Below are positions 7,248 through 15,272 of a stretch of DNA of 50,268 nucleotides, one piece after another (the stretch's first letter is position 1; each line of letters begins with the position of its first letter). The notes beneath the pieces were generated by a model. The model was given only the letters and a program-made list of their open reading frames with translations, was not told the origin of the DNA and ran no database searches. Source of the DNA: Clostridia bacterium (GTDB lineage: Bacteria; Bacillota; Clostridia; Christensenellales; DUVY01); the NCBI GenBank assembly GCA_026001225.1, contig BNZQ01000010.1, positions 1-50,268 on the forward strand, written 5' to 3'. The position numbers were made by a program, and so were the translations under genes.

Positions 7248-9125
7248 CTACTTTGTGTGTTTCGCTTCGCGATACGCGCTGGGCACCATCTCGAAGATCG
7301 CCCGTTCCGCGCCCTCCGTGTCCTCGGCGGCCGCGCATTCCCGCAAATGCTGTAAATGACCGGCCAGCCAGCCGCTCCCGATCTTTTGCAATTTGGTCAC
7401 AAAAATTCCCTCGTGCTGCGTCATGCCGTGCGTTTCGTTATCGAACCGCAACTCCTCGAAAAGCTTTTCGCCCGGCCGAAGGCCCACGATCTTGATCTCG
7501 ATGTCCTCGTGGGGCTTATAGCCCGACAGGCGGATCAAATCCTCGGCCAAAGCATAAATACCGACCGGTTCGCCCATATCCAACACGAACACCTCGCCCA
7601 TTTCCGCGAACGCTCCCGCCTGCAACACCAGGCTGACCGCCTCGGGAATCGTCATAAAATAGCGTTTGATATCCTTATGCGTAACGGTGACCGGCCCGCC
7701 CTCGGAAATCTGCTTTAAAAAGATCGGGATCGCGCTGCCGTTAGAGCCCACGACGTTGCCGAAGCGCACGGCCGCCATCCTGACGCCCGATTTTTTGCCG
7801 TAGGTCTGAATGATCATCTCGGCGATCCGCTTGGTCGCGCCCATAACGTTGGCGGGATTGACCGCCTTATCGGTCGAGATCGAAACCAGCTTCTCCGCGC
7901 CGCCCGCGATACAGCACCGCACGAGGTTCAACGTACCGAACACGTTGGTTTTAATCGCCTCGACGGGACTGTGCTCCATCATCGGCACGTGCTTATACGC
8001 CGCGGCGTGGAATACGACCTGCGGCGCGTAGGTCTCGAATACGCTCTTTAATTTGTTTTCATCGCGGATATTGCCCACGACGACCGTATACCGGCCTCTA
8101 TGATCCTGAATCAATTCGTTATCCAGCTCGAACAAACCGTTCTCATAGGAATCCAAAACGACCAAATACTTGCATCCGAATTTTAACGCTTGCCTGCACA
8201 ATTCCGAACCGATCGAGCCCGCGCCGCCCGTGACCAGCACGACCTTGTCCTTTACGCAAACGTCCACCAACTCGCGCCGGACCTTGATTTCGTCGCGCCC
8301 AAGCAGCTCCTCGATCTTGATGTCGGCCAATTTAACGGCCTCGTCGCCCACGCCGTCGGCAATCGCGGGCAGAACCTTGACGGGCAAGCCGGTCGTGCGG
8401 CAGCTCTCGTACAGCGTTTTCAATTCGGAACGTTTGATATGGTGAATCGCGATGATAATCAACTCGGCTTTAAACTTTTTGGCGGTTTCGGCCAAAACGT
8501 CGCGGCCGCCCGCGACGCGCACGCCGCTCAAAGTCATATTATGCTTCACGGGGTCGTCGTCGATCACGACGACAGGCTGGTACCCCAGACTCGGATTGTT
8601 GATAAAGCGGTTGATCGCATACGCGCCGGTATAGCCCGCGCCGATGATCAGCGCCTTCTTTTGCCCGATCCCCGGCTGTACGCGCGCCCCCAAATGCTTG
8701 AGATATTTGATGAACCAAGGGAAAAAGCGCGCCATAAGCGTAAATAGAATGCTGGTTTCGGTAAAGACTCCGATAAAATCCAAGCTTAACAGCGTATGCT
8801 CCCGAACCGGCCCGACGATATTGATCATGCCCAACATGAACGCGGCGGCAAAGTGCGCGAAGATGACGCGTACGATATCCACGCGGCCCGCGTATTTACG
8901 CAGGCCCGAATAGCAATCGAGGACGAACATGGCCAAGAGAACGAACCCCACCGCGAGCAGCAGGGACAGCGCGCACGCCCACGTCAGCATATTCTTACGG
9001 GCTTCCGTATTAAAGAACACGGCGACGATATAGGCGAAAAGGCAGACCCCTAAATCGACCGCGAATCCCGTGATCTTGTGGCCTCTGATGATGCCGACAT
9101 TTTTTTTCTCGTCCTTGTTCGTCAT
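7248..9125 (-). CDS. Membrane-bound nucleotide-sugar 4,6-dehydratase (CapD/PglF/WbpM type)
   Basis: At 625 residues it has the classic two-part layout. Four N-terminal transmembrane helices (about residues 12-150) and a first Rossmann-like region (ALIIGAGYTGAYAINRF, near 160) are followed by the catalytic short-chain dehydrogenase domain from about residue 290 (VLVTGGAGSIGSE). The STDKAVNP motif with MGATK replaces the usual YxxxK, as in PglF/FlaA1-type enzymes. It likely converts UDP-GlcNAc to a 4-keto-6-deoxy intermediate for capsule or glycan synthesis. The Wzz-like gene upstream supports a surface polysaccharide role. The ribosome binding site (AGGAGATAGG) lies somewhat far from ATG at 9125. 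Confidence 0.9.
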   Translation of the reverse strand: MTNKDEKKNVGIIRGHKITGFAVDLGVCLFAYIVAVFFNTEARKNMLTWACALSLLLAVGFVLLAMFVLDCYSGLRKYAGRVDIVRVIFAHFAAAFMLGMINIVGPVREHTLLSLDFIGVFTETSILFTLMARFFPWFIKYLKHLGARVQPGIGQKKALIIGAGYTGAYAINRFINNPSLGYQPVVVIDDDPVKHNMTLSGVRVAGGRDVLAETAKKFKAELIIIAIHHIKRSELKTLYESCRTTGLPVKVLPAIADGVGDEAVKLADIKIEELLGRDEIKVRRELVDVCVKDKVVLVTGGAGSIGSELCRQALKFGCKYLVVLDSYENGLFELDNELIQDHRGRYTVVVGNIRDENKLKSVFETYAPQVVFHAAAYKHVPMMEHSPVEAIKTNVFGTLNLVRCCIAGGAEKLVSISTDKAVNPANVMGATKRIAEMIIQTYGKKSGVRMAAVRFGNVVGSNGSAIPIFLKQISEGGPVTVTHKDIKRYFMTIPEAVSLVLQAGAFAEMGEVFVLDMGEPVGIYALAEDLIRLSGYKPHEDIEIKIVGLRPGEKLFEELRFDNETHGMTQHEGIFVTKLQKIGSGWLAGHLQHLRECAAAEDTEGAERAIFEMVPSAYREAKHTK

Positions 9126-9146
9126 TGCTTTGAAATCCTATCTCCT

Positions 9147-9378
9147 GAAAAATTCCCCTCCCTCGGAGGAGTGCCCGCTCTTCATCTATTCCTTTTAAAA
9201 TTCCCCTTCCTCGGAGGGATGTCGCCGTCAGGCGACGGGGGTGGCTTGTCCTGGCAATCTCAATCTTTACTTGACACCCTTGCGCAATGTTGTTATTGCG
9301 AGGCGAGGCCGTTGCCGAGCCGTCACCATAACAACCTAATAACGAATAACCGATACTTCTTCCCTTTTACTTTTTACT
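9147..9378. repeat. Dispersed GC-rich repeats (family B) between polysaccharide genes
   Basis: Two copies of a TTCCCCTCCCTCGGAGG-type palindromic repeat lie at about 9151-9178 and 9198-9245, the second followed by a GTCGCCGTCAGGCGAC stem. A TTATTGCGAGGCGAGGCCG segment follows near 9293. The same family B unit is found inside glmM (11025-11072) and at 41687-41732. No ORF or clear promoter is seen. Confidence 0.65.
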
Positions 9379-10533
9379 TTATATAACGAAGTCCTGCCCC
9401 GGCTCGACGACGACCGCGCCCTTAATCCTGACGCCCGCCGCTTCCAAACTTTCCTTGACGGCCTTGACGTTCTTTACGCGGTCTTTTTTTCCGTTTACGC
9501 ACAGCACGGCGCCGTCCGTACCCGCGGCCGCGCTCAAATAGGCGTAATCCGGCCCGACCTCCGCGAATGTCAGCGTCGGCGCGGAGCCGCCGCCTCCCAA
9601 ATTCCCCAACTCGGCCCGCACGCTTTCGGCGGCCTTTTCCGACAATCCGGCGTCCCCGAACGAGAGCAGAACTATCGTTTCATGCCCGCCCTTTTTCGCC
9701 TCGGAAAATTTAAGCCTCGCGGCGGTTTCCGCCCACGCTCCCTCGGCCGCGCCGTCCTTGACGCGGCACAGGAACGAAACGCCCATATGCTCGAGCATGT
9801 TGGCCGAATTGACCTTGCCGTTAAAGAAATACAGAACGACCGCGATACCCGCGCCCACAATCAATCCGACCAGACCGCCGATAACCACTTTGGACACCCT
9901 GCCGCCGGACGTGACCGCGCCGGTTCCCTGATATTGATCGGGCGAAATACTGAGCAATTCCTCGCCGGAGGAAATCGCAACCACGGGCGGCTCGGTGGAA
10001 ATTTGATTCTCGGTTATCGCCTCGATAAATTTATCCACCGCTTGCTGACTCCATATTCTTGCAAGGCCGGCGGTCTTGTCCATGATTTTTTGCGCGATCT
10101 CCGCTCCGTAGTCCAGCGTGTAAACGTCGAGGCGGGAGGGCGTGCCCCGTTCGAGAACGAACTCCTTAAAGAACAACGCCCGTTTTTGCGCCTCGGTTTG
10201 CAACTCCGCGAATTTCGACAGCGTGTTCAGATCGTCCTTGACGCCGTTGTAGATCGCGTACTTGTATTCCTCGCCGGTCAGGTACGAAAAGATACCGTCC
10301 AGCAAATTGTTCACCGTTTTGCCGCTCACGTCCACGTACGTCGTGAAAATATAGATTTCCTTTTTATAGATTTCCTTGGTCGGCGGCTCGAACGCGAGGA
10401 CGTAAAAGGCCATGACCAGCACGCCGAACACCGTGCACAAACCGATCAAAAGCCATTTTTTCAGGATCGCTTTAAACAGCGTGAGAAAAGAAATCTCTTT
10501 CCCCGTTATTTCCGCGTTTTCCATATTCTCCAT
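9379..10533 (-). CDS. Wzz-like polysaccharide chain-length/co-polymerase protein with C-terminal Rossmann-like domain
   Basis: This 384-residue protein starts with a Wzz-type segment: cytoplasmic N-terminus (FLTLFKAILKKWLLIGL), a transmembrane helix at about residues 30-52, a largely helical extracytoplasmic region, and a second helix near 220-240 (VVIGGLVGLIVGAGIAVVL). The last 130 or so residues are cytoplasmic. Their order, IVLLSFGDAG then DGAVLCVNGKKDR then VKGAVVV-like end, resembles the P-loop BY-kinase fold of Wzc/CapB proteins, but no Walker A motif is visible. A catalytically dead kinase-like partner domain is inferred, not shown. It likely controls polymer length with the adjacent dehydratase pathway. 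The ribosome binding site AAAGGAG supports the ATG at 10533. Confidence 0.75.
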   Translation of the reverse strand: MENMENAEITGKEISFLTLFKAILKKWLLIGLCTVFGVLVMAFYVLAFEPPTKEIYKKEIYIFTTYVDVSGKTVNNLLDGIFSYLTGEEYKYAIYNGVKDDLNTLSKFAELQTEAQKRALFFKEFVLERGTPSRLDVYTLDYGAEIAQKIMDKTAGLARIWSQQAVDKFIEAITENQISTEPPVVAISSGEELLSISPDQYQGTGAVTSGGRVSKVVIGGLVGLIVGAGIAVVLYFFNGKVNSANMLEHMGVSFLCRVKDGAAEGAWAETAARLKFSEAKKGGHETIVLLSFGDAGLSEKAAESVRAELGNLGGGGSAPTLTFAEVGPDYAYLSAAAGTDGAVLCVNGKKDRVKNVKAVKESLEAAGVRIKGAVVVEPGQDFVI

Positions 10534-10545
10534 ATAAACTCCTTT

Positions 10546-10738
10546 TTACTAACTGAAAACTGAAAGTTATACCTGTCGTTTTACTAACTGAAAACTGAAA
10601 ATTTCGGTCGAATACCCGTAAAGACGACTTTGTCGGCGGGTAAGGAACTTATAGCATAATATAAAGTTTCTTCTTCGACAGGTCCATAATTTTCAGTTTT
10701 CACTTTTCAGTTATTGACGGTTTTCACTTGTTTAATTT
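10546..10738 (-). repeat. Dispersed repeat family A, copy in opposite orientation
   Basis: CTGAAAA heptamers flank a core (about 10600-10690) that is the reverse complement of the copies at 541-640 and 5385-5480, including GTCGGCGGGTAAGGAACTTA. It fills the gap between glmM and the wzz-like gene. Confidence 0.75.
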
Positions 10739-12187
10739 TCATCTTTCATTTTTCCGTTGCTTTATGTATTCCCCCGCTTCCGCCAGCGCGACCCTCACCA
10801 GCTCCGCGTCCGCGCCCTCGGCCATGACGCGCACCTTGGGCTCGGTGCCCGACATGCGCGTTAAAATCCGACCGTGCTTTCCCATGAGCCGCGCGTGTCG
10901 GTCGATTAAAGCCCGAAAGCCCGCGTCCTCCAAAATTTCCTTTCCGGCGAATTCCGATATCGCGCTTTGGGCGTACAGCTTCAGACGGATCGGCTCCCCG
11001 AATCCGTCTGCACCTTCCCCTCTTGAAAATTCCCCTCCCTCGGAGGGGTGGCCGCGCGGCGGACGGGATGGTTCCCCCGCCGACAGCAACGACCGCATAA
11101 ACCACAGAGCCGCCAAAATACCGTCGCCGGTCTGCGCGTCGGGCGCGATGATGAAATGCCCGCTCTGCTCGCCGCCCAAATTGTATCCGTTTTGAAACAT
11201 GCACGCGCTGATATATTTATCGCCCACATCGGTGCGGATCAATTTTTTGCCGTCCCGCGCCAACGTTTCTTCGAGGGCCAAATTGTTCAGCGTCGTGCCG
11301 ACGACCGTATCGTCCTTTAACGTCATCGCGCGCGACAGGTTATAAATCACGCTGTCGCCGTCGAGCTCCTCTCCCCGATAAACGACCGACAGCCTGTCCG
11401 CGTCGCCGTCGAACGAAAAGCCGAAGACCGCGCCGCCCAAATGCCGTTTGACGTTTTCGGGGTGCAACGCACCGCAACCGCGGTTGATCTTGCGCCCGCG
11501 CGGCTCGTCGAACAAGGCGCGCACCGAAAAGCCCAACCGCCGAAAGATCTCCGGCGCGGCTTGTCCCGCCGCGCCGTAGCCACAGTCCAGCACCACCTTG
11601 GTTCCTTTCACGGCCGAAAAATCGAATTGACCGACGATATGCGCGATATATTTTTCCAATGCACAATGCAGTTGAGAGTTGAAAGTTGAGAGTTGAGAGT
11701 TATCGGACTTATCCTTTAATTGTGCATTGTCTTGACATCCGATACCTGTTACCTGTTCCCTGTTACCTTTAACTGACCACTGACCACTGACCACTGACCA
11801 CTGACCGCTAATCCGCTCCTCTATCTCCGCTTCCTGTTCCTCGGTCAGCTTCCGTCCCCGCGCGCCGAAAAATTTGATGCCGTTGTATTCGGCGGGATTG
11901 TGCGATGCGGAAATCATAACGCCCGCGGCCGCGTTCAAATGATCGGTCAGGTAGGAAACGGCGGGCGTAGGCAAAATTCCGGCGTCCAAAACCTCCAAGC
12001 CTCCGTCCGATAAGCCCCGCGCGACCGCTTCGGCCAGGCTTTCTCCGCTGTCCCGCGTATCTCTGCCCAAAACAACAGCGCCGCTTTGGAAGTACGCGGC
12101 TGCGGCGCGGCCGGCGGCGTATGCCAAATTTTCGGTCAATTCGACACCGTACAAGCCCCGTATTCCGTCCGTGCCAAAATACGTCAT
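10739..12187 (-). CDS. glmM: Phosphoglucosamine mutase GlmM carrying two in-frame repeat insertions
   Basis: The enzyme interconverts glucosamine 6- and 1-phosphate for UDP-GlcNAc synthesis. The signature blocks are FGTDGIRG (residues 4-11), the phosphoserine loop ISASHNP with Ser95, the metal loop DGDADRL, GGEQSGH, and RMSGTEPKVRVM. The length is 482 residues against about 450 in the family. Two segments have no family counterpart. Residues about 127-175 (heptad-like SGQWSVVSGQWSV followed by TGIGCQDNAQLK) replace a 20-25 residue linker between domains 1 and 2. Residues about 369-397 (SRPPRGHPSEGGEF) follow GEP and precede a second GEP. Both are encoded by DNA matching intergenic repeats elsewhere in the window. 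All catalytic motifs remain, so the protein may still work. It sits at the end of the surface-polysaccharide gene group. Confidence 0.9.
   Translation of the reverse strand: MTYFGTDGIRGLYGVELTENLAYAAGRAAAAYFQSGAVVLGRDTRDSGESLAEAVARGLSDGGLEVLDAGILPTPAVSYLTDHLNAAAGVMISASHNPAEYNGIKFFGARGRKLTEEQEAEIEERISGQWSVVSGQWSVKGNREQVTGIGCQDNAQLKDKSDNSQLSTFNSQLHCALEKYIAHIVGQFDFSAVKGTKVVLDCGYGAAGQAAPEIFRRLGFSVRALFDEPRGRKINRGCGALHPENVKRHLGGAVFGFSFDGDADRLSVVYRGEELDGDSVIYNLSRAMTLKDDTVVGTTLNNLALEETLARDGKKLIRTDVGDKYISACMFQNGYNLGGEQSGHFIIAPDAQTGDGILAALWFMRSLLSAGEPSRPPRGHPSEGGEFSRGEGADGFGEPIRLKLYAQSAISEFAGKEILEDAGFRALIDRHARLMGKHGRILTRMSGTEPKVRVMAEGADAELVRVALAEAGEYIKQRKNER
11025..11072 (-). repeat. Family B repeat unit inside glmM
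   Basis: The sequence TTCCCCTCCCTCGGAGGGG continues into a GGCCGCGCGGC stem and matches family B units at 9151-9178, 9198-9245 and 41687-41732. Here it is translated in frame within glmM. Confidence 0.75.
11666..11812 (-). repeat. Composite heptamer and low-complexity repeats inside glmM
   Basis: From left to right this contains GTTGAGA-type heptamers (about 11672-11700), a CTTTAATTGTGC and GACATCCGATACCTGTT block (11713-11750) shared with the CPBP gene at 2488-2519, and five CCACTGA heptamers (11772-11806) shared with 12257-12410. All are read through in frame by glmM. Confidence 0.75.
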
Positions 12188-12249
12188 CTTAATATTATAA
12201 ACAATACAGGGAAAAAAAGCAAATGAATATTGGAGAAGTAAAAAGTAAG

Positions 12250-12410
12250 GTAACAGGTAGTGGTCAGTGGTTAGTGGTCAGTGGTTAGTGGTCAGTAGTT
12301 GACGCTGTAGGGGCCGACGCACGCTGCCCTGACCCTACGATGTTCCTCTGAATGAGAATATTGCAGGAATCCGAAACTGACCACTGACCACTGACCACTA
12401 ACCACTACTT
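12250..12410. repeat. Inverted pair of CCACTGA heptamer arrays
   Basis: An array of TCAGTGG/TTAGTGG heptamers (12257-12297) and its inverse CCACTGA/CCACTAA (12376-12408) flank about 75 bp that includes CTGTAGGGGCC and CCCTACG. The arms could pair into a long hairpin. The right arm supplies the TAG stop codon of the glycerate kinase gene. Confidence 0.75.
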
Positions 12411-13541
12411 CTCCCTTCCCCTAATCACCCTCGCCAACGCCTCGGCGGCGGCAAACATATCCTCGCGGCAGGTCAGGCGCGCTTGTTCGAAAGGCACGGC
12501 GCGCCGGTTTGTGCTGAAAACCGCCGTGATCCCCATGCCGTAGGCCGCCTCGATCCCCGCGCCGACGTCGCCCGCCAACACGACCACCGGTTTACGGATC
12601 GCCGCCGCGCGTTTGGCAATCCCGATCGGAACCTTGCCGGCCAGCGATTGCGAATCGAATTTACCCTCGCCGGTGATCACCAAATCGCAGTCCGCTATAG
12701 CGGTGTCAAACCTGTTCATGTCCAGCACGATATCGATGCCCGGCGACAGGCGCGCCCCCGCGAACGCGTACAGGCCCGCTCCGAGGCCGCCCGCGGCCCC
12801 CGCCCCTTTCAATCTCTGCAGATCGACGCCGGTCTGTTTCTTCACGACCTCGGCAAAATGCCGGAGATTGGCGTCCAAAATGTCCACGGCGTCCGCGTCC
12901 GCGCCCTTTTGCGGGGCGAACACGCGCGCCGCGCCGCGCGGCCCGTACAGCGGATTGTCCACGTCGCAGGCGACCGTGATTTCACAGCTCCTTAAACGCT
13001 TATGCTTGCCGGACGCGTCGATCGAAGCCAACGCGGACAACCCCCCGCCGCCCGGCCCGACCGCCCGGCCGTTTTTATCCAAAAACCGAAAGCCGAGAGC
13101 CGTCAACGCCCCCGCGCCCGCGTCGGTGGTCGCGCTGCCGCCGATCCCCAATAGGATTCGGTCACAGCCCGCGTCCAGCGCGTGCGCGATCAGCCGTCCC
13201 GTGCCCAACGTCGTCGCGGCCAGCGGATCGTTGCGCCCTTCCGTCAGCGGCAAGCCCGAAGCCGCCGCCGTTTCGATAACCGCCGTTTTGCCGTCGGGCA
13301 GCAGCCCGTAAAAGGAATCGATTTCCCTTCCCGCGGGATCGGCGGCGCGCACGCCGACCCGCCGGCCGCCCAAAGCATACAAAAAAGCGTCCGCCGTTCC
13401 TTCGCCGCCGTCGGCAACGGGAATGCACACCGTTTGCAGTTCGGGGAAAATGCCGGTAAACGCTTTTTTGACGATCCCGCAGACCTCGGAGGAACTCATC
13501 GTTCCTTTAAAGGAATCGGGCGCGATTACGATTTTTTTCAC
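12405..13541 (-). CDS. Glycerate kinase (GlxK/GarK family)
   Basis: The 378-residue cytoplasmic enzyme phosphorylates D-glycerate, usually to 2-phosphoglycerate in this family. The N-terminus KKIVIAPDSFKGTMSS and the downstream PVADGGEGTADAF block are signatures, followed by GIGGSATTDAGAG and ITGEGKFDSQSLAGK. It starts with GTG at 13541, directly after the TAA stop of the upstream nicotinamidase-like gene, so the two are probably translationally coupled. The stop codon lies at the edge of a heptamer repeat array. Confidence 0.92.
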   Translation of the reverse strand: MKKIVIAPDSFKGTMSSSEVCGIVKKAFTGIFPELQTVCIPVADGGEGTADAFLYALGGRRVGVRAADPAGREIDSFYGLLPDGKTAVIETAAASGLPLTEGRNDPLAATTLGTGRLIAHALDAGCDRILLGIGGSATTDAGAGALTALGFRFLDKNGRAVGPGGGGLSALASIDASGKHKRLRSCEITVACDVDNPLYGPRGAARVFAPQKGADADAVDILDANLRHFAEVVKKQTGVDLQRLKGAGAAGGLGAGLYAFAGARLSPGIDIVLDMNRFDTAIADCDLVITGEGKFDSQSLAGKVPIGIAKRAAAIRKPVVVLAGDVGAGIEAAYGMGITAVFSTNRRAVPFEQARLTCREDMFAAAEALARVIRGREK

Positions 13542-14078
13542 TTATATAACTTCCACCTGACACGCCCGCGCCACCTTCAACGCCGCCTCTTGCCCCTCTT
13601 GGGTCGCGCCCGCGCACAACGCGGCCTCGATTTTGACGGGCGTTTCGCGAAACTGCGCCTTTAAAATGAGGGCGGTGGAAATTACGCACATCTCGGTGAC
13701 CAGTCCGGCGAGGACAAATTCAATCGGCTGAATTTGCTCGTTATGTAACAAACGGTGAATATCCAAACAGCCGAACTGTAATTTTTCGACCGTCGAGCTG
13801 CCGTGCTTGTTTTCCAGGGCCTTGACCTTGCCGTACAACTCCCGCCCTTTTGTATCGACGATACAATGCTCGACGGGTAAGTAATGCCCTTCCAGCGTTT
13901 GCAAATAGCTTTTCGGATGGGTATCCTTTAAAAAGATAACCTTGTCGCCGTCGTCATACGCCCGCTCGATCCTTTGACACAAAGGCGTTTCCAGCGCGGC
14001 CGCGCCCTCGGCTTTCAGCGCGCCGGCGACAAAATCGACCTGATAATCGACGACGATCAAAACTTTTTTTTCAAACAC
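13542..14078 (-). CDS. Isochorismatase-fold cysteine hydrolase, nicotinamidase-like (PncA)
   Basis: At 178 residues it shows the cysteine hydrolase triad expected of nicotinamidases: Asp11 (VVDYQVDF), Lys99 and Cys131 (GLVTEMCV). The metal site is Asp52, His54 and His71 (KDTHP and LPVEHC). These metal ligands favour nicotinamidase, which turns nicotinamide into nicotinate for NAD salvage, over simple isochorismatases. A GTG start at 14078 is supported by an excellent GGAGGAGGTGA ribosome binding site. It is followed immediately by glycerate kinase and preceded by the BI-1 family gene. Confidence 0.85.
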   Translation of the reverse strand: MFEKKVLIVVDYQVDFVAGALKAEGAAALETPLCQRIERAYDDGDKVIFLKDTHPKSYLQTLEGHYLPVEHCIVDTKGRELYGKVKALENKHGSSTVEKLQFGCLDIHRLLHNEQIQPIEFVLAGLVTEMCVISTALILKAQFRETPVKIEAALCAGATQEGQEAALKVARACQVEVI

Positions 14079-14129
14079 AGCGATTCACCTCCTCCTTTTA
14101 GGCACCGACGCGAAACGTCGGCCCGCCGC

Positions 14130-14885
14130 TCACTTCCGGCGCGACGCGATTTTCAAAAACAGCTTGAGAAATTCCAAATACAGCCACAGCAACGTGACCG
14201 TCAACCCGAACGCGGCGTTCCATTCGTATTTTTTGTCGAAGCCGCCCTGCACGAGCTGATCGATATTGGACAAATCAACCAAAATAAAGAAGCTGGCGAA
14301 CAGCACCATGACGACCGAAATCCCGATCGAGAACAGCGTGGCCTGCCCGTCGGCGTAAAACAAAGCGTTGACGCCCGGAAAAATTAAACTGACGACGAAC
14401 AGCAACAGATTGACGACGACCATCGCGAACAACGCCGTAATCATAAAGCTTTTGAATTTTTGACCGACCTTGATGACGCCGGTGGCGTACAGGGTCATCA
14501 TAACGCCGAACACGCCGAACGTCGAGAGCAGCGCGGCCAATACGACGCCGCCGTACGCGGCGCCCACGACGGCCGAGATCGCGCCGACCATAATCCCCTC
14601 GGCGACTAAATAAACGACGCCGGTGACCTTGACGGTCTGCGGCGCGAAGATCATGACGAGCATGGCGATCAGCGTAGCCGGAATAGAGATAATCAACAGC
14701 GTGAGCGCGATCGCGGGGTACGTGAACAGCAATGCCGCGCTTGTAATCGCGGCGGCGATAGTGATGCCGATCAGCAGCAGCGATTTTTTGGCGACGCCCT
14801 TATAGGTCGCGGCGTTGGCCGGATCGTACATTTCGGACTGCGCGGTTCTCTGCAAGTTCCGAATCGCGACGTTAGATGAACGCAT
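14130..14885 (-). CDS. BI-1/YccA (Bax inhibitor-1) family membrane protein
   Basis: This 251-residue protein has an N-terminal cytoplasmic segment (SSNVAIRNLQRTAQSEMYDPANAATYKGV) and seven hydrophobic helices from about residue 33. It ends in a helix and charged tail (LLWLYLEFLKLFLKIASRRK) typical of the family. Homologues are calcium-leak or stress-related membrane proteins; the exact role is unknown. ATG at 14885 follows GGAGGAT. A TATAAT box lies at 14917-14922 with only a weak -35, so this gene probably has its own promoter and may drive the two downstream genes. Confidence 0.85.
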   Translation of the reverse strand: MRSSNVAIRNLQRTAQSEMYDPANAATYKGVAKKSLLLIGITIAAAITSAALLFTYPAIALTLLIISIPATLIAMLVMIFAPQTVKVTGVVYLVAEGIMVGAISAVVGAAYGGVVLAALLSTFGVFGVMMTLYATGVIKVGQKFKSFMITALFAMVVVNLLLFVVSLIFPGVNALFYADGQATLFSIGISVVMVLFASFFILVDLSNIDQLVQGGFDKKYEWNAAFGLTVTLLWLYLEFLKLFLKIASRRK

Positions 14886-15106
14886 AATAAAATCCTCCTA
14901 AAATATTTATAGTACTATTATATCATATTTAAAGAAAAAATAATAGCGAAAAAAACTTTACCCCCGCCGCGCCGGCATTTGCCTTTCAGCGGACGCAAAA
15001 AGAAGTCATTACGAGCCGAGGTTATTCCGAGGCGCCGTGGAATCCCGACCGTTTAATTCCCCTCCTTTGAACAATGGATACAGTGGTCAATTTGCACCAA
15101 CAAAAA

Positions 15107-15272
15107 GTCGCGGTTCGCGAGAACTGCGTGGATTGAAACGATATTTTTGACAGCATAGACAAGGACGCGTACGTCGCGGTTCGCGAGAACTGCGTGGATT
15201 GAAACAAATCGGTATCGTTTGCTATCGTAACGCTAAAACGTCGCGGTTCGCGAGAACTGCGTGGATTGAAAC
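15107..15272 (+). CRISPR. Three-repeat type I-C-like CRISPR remnant
   Basis: Three identical 33-bp repeats lie at 15107-15139, 15173-15205 and 15240-15272, with spacers of 33 and 34 bp. Each begins GTCGCGGTTC and ends in GTGGATTGAAAC, the type I-C hallmark. The repeat can fold into an 8-bp stem with one G-U pair and a GCGA tetraloop. The ATTGAAAC handle reads on the plus strand, so the array points towards the minus-strand cas3 relic rather than away from it. After repeat 3 the sequence is cas3 coding sequence, with no further spacer. No clear A/T-rich leader is visible left of 15107; that flank holds dispersed-repeat-like sequence. Confidence 0.95.

Noticed and set aside
10739..12187. glmM as a pseudogene
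   Set aside because: Despite two inserts the frame is open and all catalytic motifs are intact, so it is kept as a gene.
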